Below, piece after piece: positions 1-6,847 of a stretch of 64,000 nucleotides of DNA; position 1 is the first letter of the stretch; each line of letters starts with the position of its first letter. The notes under the pieces were generated by a model, which was given only the letters and a program-made list of their open reading frames with translations, was not told where the DNA came from and made no database searches. The stretch is from assembly GCA_019358975.1 (NCBI GenBank), contig JAHHIL010000024.1, positions 1 through 64,000 of the forward strand, in the 5' to 3' direction. The stretch is from Trichocoleus desertorum ATA4-8-CV12. Its GTDB lineage: Bacteria > Cyanobacteriota > Cyanobacteriia > FACHB-46. The translations under genes and the position numbers were made by a program.

Positions 1-1
1 A

Positions 2-115
2 GTAGAAGCTTGGCAAGAGGAGCGCAATCAAGAGAAGACCTGGATTGATTGGCGATTTACGACCGCAGATGCCAGGATAAAACTGCATCGACTTTACCCG
101 TCAACTAATAATTGA
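2..115 (+). CDS. C-terminal end of an IS630-type transposase (5' end outside window)
   Basis: The first 37 codons in frame 2 read VEAWQEERNQ...DARIKLHRLYPS and end at a TGA. This matches the usual tail of IS630-family DDE transposases, where a Trp- and Asn-rich strand is followed by a helix of the type 'ARxKLxRLYP'. The catalytic residues lie upstream of the window, so it cannot be said whether the gene is intact. No terminal inverted repeat was identified after the stop. Recognition is from the tail alone, so it is moderately sure. Confidence 0.55.
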   Translation, partial: VEAWQEERNQEKTWIDWRFTTADARIKLHRLYPSTNN

Positions 116-122
116 CTGACTA

Positions 123-605
123 CTAGGAATCCGCAGATCCTCCTAGTAAAGCGCGATTTAACTCTAGGATGGGACAAAACAAACGAGCTTCCGCCGGAGT
201 TAAGTGCTGCCGCACCACATCTTGCATGAGTTGGTAGGTGACATCACAACTCCGTTCGGCTCCAAACGCTTTCATCACCGTTTGCATCCAGTACAGCAGG
301 CGATCGCGTAGCCAATCGGCGTCATTGAGTAGCATGGCGATCGCGGAATAGCGCAAGACTCGGAGGGTATCTCGCCGCCATTTCCCAGTTACATCTTCAG
401 CGCCATTCTGCAACAAAGTTGGGTCGAGCGATCGCATCTTAGCTTGCACCTGTTGGACAATGGTAGCCTCAGCCACTTGGAGTCTGGCATAAGCACTTTG
501 TCGGAGATTAAAAGACTGGAGATAGTCACTGAAGAACTGTAGCTCTTCATCGGTGGCATAACGACCATCTACGATTTGGCTCAAATATTGTATTTGACTC
601 AGCAT
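123..605 (-). CDS. Phycobilisome-fold (globin-like) protein without bilin cysteine
   Basis: The 160-residue product has the length and helical pattern of a phycobiliprotein subunit (allophycocyanin-like), with the conserved stretch WRRDTLRVLRYSAIAMLL at residues 76-93. In pigmented subunits the bilin is held by Cys in a CLRD-type motif; here the equivalent position is Trp76 (WRRD), so it probably carries no chromophore at that site. It is the last gene of a minus-strand trio and starts 14 nt after the ferredoxin stop. A similar mix of genes occurs in the Synechocystis slr0144-slr0152 cluster linked to photosystem II assembly, so a role there is likely but inferred. Confidence 0.75.
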   Translation of the reverse strand: MLSQIQYLSQIVDGRYATDEELQFFSDYLQSFNLRQSAYARLQVAEATIVQQVQAKMRSLDPTLLQNGAEDVTGKWRRDTLRVLRYSAIAMLLNDADWLRDRLLYWMQTVMKAFGAERSCDVTYQLMQDVVRQHLTPAEARLFCPILELNRALLGGSADS

Positions 606-619
606 GTAGTTAATTGCTC

Positions 620-1102
620 TTAAACATCAGTGGTATGAGGGAAATATTCCCCGACTTTGAAACTCGTGTCTTCTAGTTGTTTCAGCATCGAACGAGTAAT
701 CAATTTTCCGACTTCAACCAGCACTTGGCCTGTAATCGGGTGGAGTAAATCTTGCTCGGCACGTCGCCCAATTAACGCCTCAATATCTTGTAGCGAATTA
801 ATATACATACCAGGTGGCAGTTCTACTACCACACCATTGCCCAAAACCCGCGATTGACAAGCGAGGCGCGAGTTGGGTTTACAGGTAGTAATGATTTCTA
901 GAGTCCGCTGCTCCCGGCGATTCATAGCGGAGAGGGAGTCCATCCCCTGACTCACATAAACGTGACAGGTGGCACACATGCCACGACCACCACACTCTTT
1001 GAGTACGTCTAAGTCTTTGTTAATCAGAATGGAGAGCAGACTACCGTTGGTTTCAACAGAGGTTTGTTGAGCGATCGGTTCTAGTCTGACAATTTTGGCC
1101 AT
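620..1102 (-). CDS. 2Fe-2S ferredoxin-like protein (Fed5/Slr0148 type)
   Basis: The 160-residue protein has a plant-type 2Fe-2S core with ligands Cys37, Cys43 and Cys46 (CGGRGMCATC) and Cys82 (RLACQ), followed by an extra C-terminal region of about 60 residues. The frame is open further upstream to 1261, but the ATG at 1102 starts directly before the ferredoxin beta-grasp (MAKIVRLEP), so this start is preferred. It sits between the Roadblock-like gene (29 nt upstream) and the phycobilisome-fold gene (14 nt downstream), giving a tight operon. In Synechocystis, Slr0148 (Fed5) belongs to the photosystem II assembly cluster that also encodes the kinase SpkG. Electron partner unknown. Confidence 0.85.
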   Translation of the reverse strand: MAKIVRLEPIAQQTSVETNGSLLSILINKDLDVLKECGGRGMCATCHVYVSQGMDSLSAMNRREQRTLEIITTCKPNSRLACQSRVLGNGVVVELPPGMYINSLQDIEALIGRRAEQDLLHPITGQVLVEVGKLITRSMLKQLEDTSFKVGEYFPHTTDV

Positions 1103-1131
1103 ATTTTTAACACTGAATGCTGTAGAAAAAC

Positions 1132-2130
1132 TTATGGAGATTGCTGTAATAAGATTTGTTTTTGGCGATCGTTGAGGGCTCTTTGTTCTACGATGGTCGG
1201 GAAATCCCGAATGACTTGCGAGCACCGCTTGATAAAGGCCATCACCCATTGCTGAATCCACTGCTGCTGCTCAGCCGTAATGAGTTGGTTGGTGCCTTGA
1301 GCTAACGGACTCGAGAAGTTGAGGTGCGCAGAACGGTCAACCTGGAAGTTGTGCAGCCAGTCGAGATCGGGGCGGCTCGATTTCCAATAGTTAGTGATCA
1401 CTGCCGTACCCAGATACTGAGTGGTGAAATGGCTGAGGTGGTTGAGCGTTGCTAGTAGTTCTTTGAGATCCACCGAAGCATCCACTTCTGATGGCGGTGG
1501 CGGCGTGGGCTTGGGTTCAGGAGGGGACGCTGTTGGTGCAGGTGATTCTACTTTGACAGCAGGGTTTGCTTGGGATGGGGCAGGAGAGATCTGCGCTCCA
1601 TTGGGGGTGGCAGTTGGCTCCGCGTCGGAGGATGTGGGGTTGGTAAGAGCAGAGGAACCGCTCCTAAAGGCATGAGAGCCTGTCGCTAAGGTGGAGTCGA
1701 GGGTGCTGGTGGGATTGCCGTCTATCCGCTGCTTCCAGTAGTTGTGGCCTGATATTGTGACATCACTGGCCAATAGCCGGAAGGTCGCGATCGCCGTGGT
1801 GATGTCTTCTTGCAAAGCGGCTTTGAGGTTAACGATCGCTTCTGAATAGTCGGCATAAACTAACTGCGCTCGTGCTAAAACGAGCAAGATAATGCCGTGA
1901 TCAAGTTTATAAATGTAAACTTGGTGCCCCGTGAATTGAAACACGAATGATTCAAATCCATCTGGGGTCGTTTCAACAACTTGCCGAATTCCTTGAGCGA
2001 GTGCTTCTTTTTGTTGAAAGTTCAACGTTTGATCGACACCGCAAAAGTAAGGGCGCGATCGCCCATCCATTAGGGCAACACCCGCAATTCCTGGTAAATT
2101 CAGAAAGTCCCGGACAACCTCCCGCTTCAT
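1132..2130 (-). CDS. Roadblock/LC7-like protein with Pro-rich linker
   Basis: The 332-residue protein has three parts: residues 1-120, an alternating strand/helix domain with the look of a Roadblock/LC7 fold (LPGIAGVALMDGRSRPYFCG); a Ser/Thr/Pro/Ala-rich linker around 165-215; and a C-terminal helical domain of about 115 residues beginning SVDLKELLATLNHLS. No membrane segment or catalytic motif is visible. It is the first gene of the minus-strand trio with the ferredoxin and phycobilisome-fold genes, so it probably shares their role in photosynthetic complex assembly. Roadblock domains usually mediate dimerisation or regulate a partner GTPase; no GTPase gene is near. The domain call is from fold impression and is moderate. 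Confidence 0.65.
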   Translation of the reverse strand: MKREVVRDFLNLPGIAGVALMDGRSRPYFCGVDQTLNFQQKEALAQGIRQVVETTPDGFESFVFQFTGHQVYIYKLDHGIILLVLARAQLVYADYSEAIVNLKAALQEDITTAIATFRLLASDVTISGHNYWKQRIDGNPTSTLDSTLATGSHAFRSGSSALTNPTSSDAEPTATPNGAQISPAPSQANPAVKVESPAPTASPPEPKPTPPPPSEVDASVDLKELLATLNHLSHFTTQYLGTAVITNYWKSSRPDLDWLHNFQVDRSAHLNFSSPLAQGTNQLITAEQQQWIQQWVMAFIKRCSQVIRDFPTIVEQRALNDRQKQILLQQSP

Positions 2131-2377
2131 AGGTGCTCTAAACGCTAAGTTTCATTTATTTTCGATTTCGCTGCAATGGATTCGGTTCAACTTATGCCAC
2201 AAAGTAGTGTGGGGAGGAAATTTGGTTTTCGATTGCCTAACTAGCATCATCCTAGAATCCATACAATACATGCACCCACTATCCCAAATTTCACATTTCC
2301 CTAAATTCTGTAAATTCTGTTAATTTCTGTTCATTGACTTGGTGCTACTAGGCTCCTTTTTCGCAGGTTTAGCCGTT

Positions 2378-3385
2378 ATGTCTGACCTTCCTTTTACCTT
2401 GGATCAACTCCGTATTCTCAAAGCGATCGCCGCTGAGGGAAGTTTTAAGCGAGCCGCTGACAGCTTATATGTCTCCCAACCTGCTGTCAGTTTGCAAGTA
2501 CAGAATCTAGAGCGGCAACTCGACGTGCCGTTGTTCGATCGCGGTGGCCGCCGGGCACAACTGACTGAAGCAGGTCACCTACTCCTCAGTTATGGGGAAA
2601 AGATCTTAACTTTATGTCAAGAAACCTGTCGCGCGATCGAAGATCTGCAAAATCTCCAAGGTGGCACCCTAATTATTGGAGCGAGTCAGACAACCGGAAC
2701 CTACCTACTTCCCCGGATGATTGGTCTGTTTCGGCAGCAGTATCCTGATGTCTCGGTGCAGTTGCACGTTCACTCCACCCGTCGTACGTCCTGGAGTGTA
2801 GCAAATGGGCAAATCGACCTAGCGATCATTGGTGGCGAGGTTCCTCCCGAACTACAGGACTCATTAGAGATTATTCCCTACGCTGAAGATGAACTCGCAC
2901 TCATCTTACCTGTGTTTCATCCTTTTGCTAGGGTTACCACGATTCAAAAAGAAGACCTTTATAAACTGCAATTTATTGCGCTGGACTCGCAGTCCACCAT
3001 TCGTAAGGTAATTGATCAAGTCTTAACGCGGTGCGGGATTGAAACTCGTCGCCTCAAGATTGAGATGGAGCTGAATTCTATTGAAGCAATCAAAAATGCG
3101 GTGCAGTCGGGCTTAGGCGCTGCCTTCGTCTCTGTTTCCGCCATTGAGAAGGAGCTTCAAATGGGAGTCTTGCATCGAGCCAGAATTGATGAAGTGGTGG
3201 TCCAGCGGATGCTCTCAGTGATTCTCAACCCCAATCGTTACCGCTCGAAAGCTGCTGAAGCGTTTCTCAATGAGGTTTTGCCTCGCTTCAGCAATCCGAC
3301 TCAGGCGATGAAGCAGCATGATAGTGAATTACTAGAATCACCCGCTTTGACAGCTGTGGTTCCTAGCTCTAGCGGTATGGACTAG
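2378..3385 (+). CDS. rbcR: RbcR, LysR-type regulator of Rubisco genes
   Basis: The product has a LysR N-terminal winged helix ([36 protein letters not shown]) and a periplasmic-binding-like effector domain. The near-invariant stretches [16 protein letters not shown] and [15 protein letters not shown] are those of RbcR, the cyanobacterial and plastid (Ycf30) activator of rbcLS. The frame opens at 2339, but the ATG at 2378 ([10 protein letters not shown]) matches the family start and gives 335 residues. The gene is divergent from the ferredoxin operon, with about 250 nt between them, so it may regulate itself or the neighbours. The paralogues CmpR and NdhR are less likely given these motifs. 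Confidence 0.88.
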   Translation: MSDLPFTLDQLRILKAIAAEGSFKRAADSLYVSQPAVSLQVQNLERQLDVPLFDRGGRRAQLTEAGHLLLSYGEKILTLCQETCRAIEDLQNLQGGTLIIGASQTTGTYLLPRMIGLFRQQYPDVSVQLHVHSTRRTSWSVANGQIDLAIIGGEVPPELQDSLEIIPYAEDELALILPVFHPFARVTTIQKEDLYKLQFIALDSQSTIRKVIDQVLTRCGIETRRLKIEMELNSIEAIKNAVQSGLGAAFVSVSAIEKELQMGVLHRARIDEVVVQRMLSVILNPNRYRSKAAEAFLNEVLPRFSNPTQAMKQHDSELLESPALTAVVPSSSGMD

Positions 3386-3416
3386 CACAATTGCCATCAC
3401 CTGACTGACTAAGCTC

Positions 3417-4745
3417 ATGGATCTTTACTGCACCCGTCCAGGCTGTCCCAGACCGCAAAACTCATGTCCCGACCTAGATAACACTCAAATCTTAAAAACA
3501 GTGGCGCAGAAGTATTGCACCACCTGTGGCATGTCTTTAATTTTAATTGGTCGCTACTTGCCCCTAAAGCTATTGGGTAAAGGTGGCTTTGGGGCCGCAT
3601 TCCTGGCCCGCGATCGCTATACTCCAGCGATGCGGCAATGTGTTGTAAAGCAATTTCAACCTTCTGGCGATCTCAATCCTGATCAGATAGAAGTTGCTAA
3701 AAATCTGTTTGAGCGTGAGGCAGAAGTTTTAGAACAACTTGGCAATAACCACCCTCAAATTCCCGACTTGTTTGCATTTTTCTCTTTGACGGTGCCGAGC
3801 CGTACTGCGAACAAGCAAGATGAGTTTTTCTACTTGGTGCAGGAGTTTATTGACGGCCAAACTATGGAGGAGGAGCTAGCTCAAAAAGGGCAGCTTTCTC
3901 CAGATGAGGTGGCGGAAGTTTTGGTTGAAGTGCTGAAGATTTTGCGATTTGTGCATGACAACCATTCGATTCATCGCGACATTAAACCCTCTAACATCAT
4001 GCGGCATCGGAATGGCCGTATTTACTTGCTAGATTTTGGCGCAGTTAAAAAGGCCGCAGGCGCTGCTGCAAAAACATCGACAGGGATCTACTCCACCGGA
4101 TATGCTCCACCCGAACAAACTTCTGGTGGCCAGGTCTACCCTGCTACAGACTTATACGCCCTTGCTGTCACTTGCCTTCACCTACTAACTGGAAAAGAAC
4201 CCGCCGATCTCTTGGATTCCTATAGTAATTCTTGGAATTGGCGATCGCAGGTAACCGTGAGCGATCGGTTGGCTGCGGTTTTGGATCGGATGCTTTTATC
4301 GGCACCTAGTCAGCGCTTTCAGTCTGTGGCCGAAGTCACAGCAGCGCTAGCGCCCAAGCCTACTCCATCTGTTGCCCCGCCCCTTTCTGTTTCTCCCGCT
4401 GCGGTAACTCCCCCTTCGCCTGTCCCAATTCCTCCTCCGCCTGCTCCAGTTCCTGTCACTCCACCTGCCCCCCCTGCTGTCGCTCGTTCGCAATTCTCCA
4501 CCCTGGAGTTAATTGGCGGCGCGGCGTTTACAGGGTTTGAAGGCGGACTGATTGCGATCGCCTTAACCAGCCTTTTGCAACCAATCTGGCTGGGAGCGGG
4601 TGTTTCGCTCTTAGTCCTGAGTGCTTTAGTGTTGGCTCAGGCTCGTCGGGTGATTGAAAAGGTGGATCTGGTGATTATTACCGGAATCACCTTAGGGCTA
4701 ATGTATCTGCTTAGAGGTTTCTGGAGTCTCGCTTTTGTCCTTTGA
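3417..4745 (+). CDS. Ser/Thr protein kinase with N-terminal zinc ribbon and C-terminal membrane segments
   Basis: The 442-residue protein begins with a Cys-rich module (Cys5, Cys10, Cys34, Cys37) that looks like a zinc ribbon. The kinase domain follows: glycine loop GKGGFG at 54-59, Lys78, HRDIKPSN with Asp188, and DFG at 206-208, so it should be active. Residues 310-350 are Pro-rich and the last 75 residues are hydrophobic, with about three membrane spans. The layout resembles cyanobacterial SpkG (Slr0152), which in Synechocystis phosphorylates the ferredoxin Fed5; a Fed5-like gene lies 2.3 kb away on the other strand, so kinase and substrate may be linked here too. That last point is inference. 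Confidence 0.85.
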   Translation: MDLYCTRPGCPRPQNSCPDLDNTQILKTVAQKYCTTCGMSLILIGRYLPLKLLGKGGFGAAFLARDRYTPAMRQCVVKQFQPSGDLNPDQIEVAKNLFEREAEVLEQLGNNHPQIPDLFAFFSLTVPSRTANKQDEFFYLVQEFIDGQTMEEELAQKGQLSPDEVAEVLVEVLKILRFVHDNHSIHRDIKPSNIMRHRNGRIYLLDFGAVKKAAGAAAKTSTGIYSTGYAPPEQTSGGQVYPATDLYALAVTCLHLLTGKEPADLLDSYSNSWNWRSQVTVSDRLAAVLDRMLLSAPSQRFQSVAEVTAALAPKPTPSVAPPLSVSPAAVTPPSPVPIPPPPAPVPVTPPAPPAVARSQFSTLELIGGAAFTGFEGGLIAIALTSLLQPIWLGAGVSLLVLSALVLAQARRVIEKVDLVIITGITLGLMYLLRGFWSLAFVL

Positions 4746-4753
4746 CCCGGAGT

Positions 4754-4879
4754 TTGTACGTGGTTATTCAACAAAATGGTCAAGCTGAGGAGCAAGCAGG
4801 CGAAGCTTACGCTAATTTTTTATTGACAGAAGAAGGCCAGACTTTAATCGCCAAAGCAGGTTTTGTCAGAATTCGTTGA
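4754..4879 (+). pseudogene. Relic: C-terminal tail of a PstS-like phosphate-binding protein
   Basis: In the 140-nt gap after the kinase stop, one frame reads LYVVIQQNGQ, GEAYANFLLTEEGQTLIAKA and GFVRIR before a TGA. This is the standard ending of PstS-family substrate-binding proteins (LL..EGQ.LI.KAGFV). There is no start codon in this frame and the rest of the gene is missing, so the body of a gene once lying between the kinase and the next binding protein seems to have been deleted. The kinase stop at 4745 may itself be close to the deletion joint. Confidence 0.6.
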
Positions 4880-4885
4880 GCAGCT

Positions 4886-6328
4886 ATGTCCCCCAAAAAT
4901 GAAACGACCGTTCTTGCTGTCTCGTTGCTAATTACCCTAGGTCTTCTGGGTGCTGGTGCTTGGTGGCTGACGCATCGCACCCCTGGTTCGGGGATCGGGG
5001 CTTTGTTGGGTTCTCAAGGTGACAGGGTCGCTAATCCTGATCTGTCTGTCCCAGGGTCAGCGCAAATTAGCTTTGGCGCACAATCTCTAACGGGTGGGAC
5101 GCTTAGCTCTAGCAAACAACAAGGCATGAAAGCCTTGGCTCAAGAAAGCTATGACCAAGCCGTTGCTAATTTTACGGCGGCTTTGCAGGAGCAGCGCAAT
5201 GATCCAGAGACTTTGATTTTTCTCAATAATGCTCGGATTGGACAGCGCAAAAGTTATGCGATCGCGGTTGTTGCTCCCGTTAAGACTGACTTAAATGGAG
5301 CGTTAGAAATTTTTCGGGGGGTTGCTCAAGCCCAAAGCGAAATCAATCAGGCTGGAGGCATTAATGGTGCTTTTCTCAGAGTGGCGATCGCTAATGATGA
5401 TAACGATCCAGATACAGCTAAACGACTCGCCGCCAACTTAGTTGAAAACCAGCAAATCTTAGGTGTGGTCGGTCATTACTCTAGCGATGTGACTTTAGCT
5501 ACTAAGCCAGTGTATGCAGATGGAGAGCTGGTGGCAATTTCTCCGGTCAGTACTTCGGTGGAGCTATCAGCTTCAGGCGGCCAGCCAGCAGGTTCCCCCC
5601 ACTATGTTTTTCGCACTGTCCCTAGTGATTATGTAGCGGCTAGAGCCTTAGCTGACTACATGCTGACGAAGTTGCAGAAACAAAATGCCGTGGTTTTCTT
5701 CAACTCGCAAAGCAATTACAGCAAATCGCTTAAGTCCGAATTCGTCAGTTCGGTTCTGACCCGAGGTGGACAAGTAATGGCTGAAATTGATTTGTCTGAC
5801 CCCAGCTTTAGTGCTGCTAAGAGCATTGAGCAAGCGTTGAAGCAAAATGCTGAGGTGCTGATGTTGGCAGCGAACACGAGTAGTTTGGACAGGGCTTTGC
5901 AAGTGGTGCAACTCAATCGCCAACGCCTGAGTCTTTTGGGCGGCGACGATGTTTATACGCCTAAAACTTTAGAGATAGGCGGTGATGCTGCGGTTGGCAT
6001 GGTCTTATCTGTGCCCTGGCACATTGATGGCGATGCCACGGCTAAATTTCCTAGCCAATCTCGACAGCTGTGGGGTGGGGATGTCAACTGGCGGACGGCT
6101 CTGGCTTATGATGCGACTCAAGCACTCATCGCAGGTTTGCAGCGTAACCCTACCCGCGCGGGTGTTCAGCAAACACTGTCTAGCTCAGACTTTTCAACCA
6201 CGGGTGCGTCTGGAACCATTCGCTTTTTGCCATCTGGCGATCGCAACGCCTCTGTGCAATTGGTTAAGATTGTGCCAGGACAGCGATCGGGAACTGGATA
6301 CGATTTTGTGCCTGTACCATTACAATAG
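4886..6328 (+). CDS. Membrane-anchored periplasmic-binding (LivK-type) protein with TPR-like segment
   Basis: The 480-residue protein has one N-terminal membrane span (about residues 9-28), then a TPR-like pair of helices (GMKALAQESYDQAVANFTAA, about 78-115), then a type I periplasmic-binding domain from about 126. This domain resembles branched-chain amino-acid binding proteins (INQAGGINGAFLRVAIANDD; VVGHYSSDVTLA). No ABC permease or ATPase gene is nearby, so it is more likely a sensor or scaffold than a transporter part. In cyanobacteria such proteins often sit next to Ser/Thr kinases, as here. The ATG lies 6 nt after the PstS-like relic stop. Confidence 0.75.
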   Translation: MSPKNETTVLAVSLLITLGLLGAGAWWLTHRTPGSGIGALLGSQGDRVANPDLSVPGSAQISFGAQSLTGGTLSSSKQQGMKALAQESYDQAVANFTAALQEQRNDPETLIFLNNARIGQRKSYAIAVVAPVKTDLNGALEIFRGVAQAQSEINQAGGINGAFLRVAIANDDNDPDTAKRLAANLVENQQILGVVGHYSSDVTLATKPVYADGELVAISPVSTSVELSASGGQPAGSPHYVFRTVPSDYVAARALADYMLTKLQKQNAVVFFNSQSNYSKSLKSEFVSSVLTRGGQVMAEIDLSDPSFSAAKSIEQALKQNAEVLMLAANTSSLDRALQVVQLNRQRLSLLGGDDVYTPKTLEIGGDAAVGMVLSVPWHIDGDATAKFPSQSRQLWGGDVNWRTALAYDATQALIAGLQRNPTRAGVQQTLSSSDFSTTGASGTIRFLPSGDRNASVQLVKIVPGQRSGTGYDFVPVPLQ

Positions 6329-6847
6329 TTTGCGTTAGAGCAATTCGTGAATTAGTTTTTTGCCCTAACCAAAAAATTTGGTGAGAACCCAGAACTTTGC
6401 TTCCATCTACAACAGTTCTGGTATGAGGTTGCGGAAAAAACACGTTTTTCTACTGATGTCTCTGGCCGTTCTTTCCCTAATATTAAAACCAGTCGTTCTG
6501 ATACCAAGGTAGCTTTAAGTTTTCTTTTTTCTCTGTGCCAAATGTTAAGGCAAGTCTTTTAATATTAAGCTCAAATCTTAATCTTTGTTTGCAGCTCCAA
6601 ACAAGTTTTGGTTCTCAGTTTGATCATAAATCTAATTTAGACCCTGATTTAGCTTCTGATTCAGGTATCTGAAAAACTAGCTTGATTGTTGATAGTCAAG
6701 CGATCGCCGCTCTTCTCAAAGTTCTTATCATGGCTACAGCGATTCCTTAAAACGCGAAGACCGTTGTAACTACGTGATGCTGCCTTAGCTTTCTTATCAG
6801 AGTTTTCTCCAGATTTCTCTTAGTTCCGTAAACCCGTCTCGCTGCCG
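6329..6847. other. Intergenic, 519 nt, no gene seen
   Basis: The stretch is AT-rich with many stops in all frames. A 29-codon frame at 6423-6512 is signal-peptide-like but has no ribosome binding site and ends at once, so it is not called. No clear hairpin terminator, riboswitch or remnant gene was recognised. It probably holds the promoter of the sensor kinase at 6848. Confidence 0.5.

Noticed and set aside
6423-6512. 29-codon signal-peptide-like ORF
   Set aside because: No ribosome binding site and no mature part after the leader.
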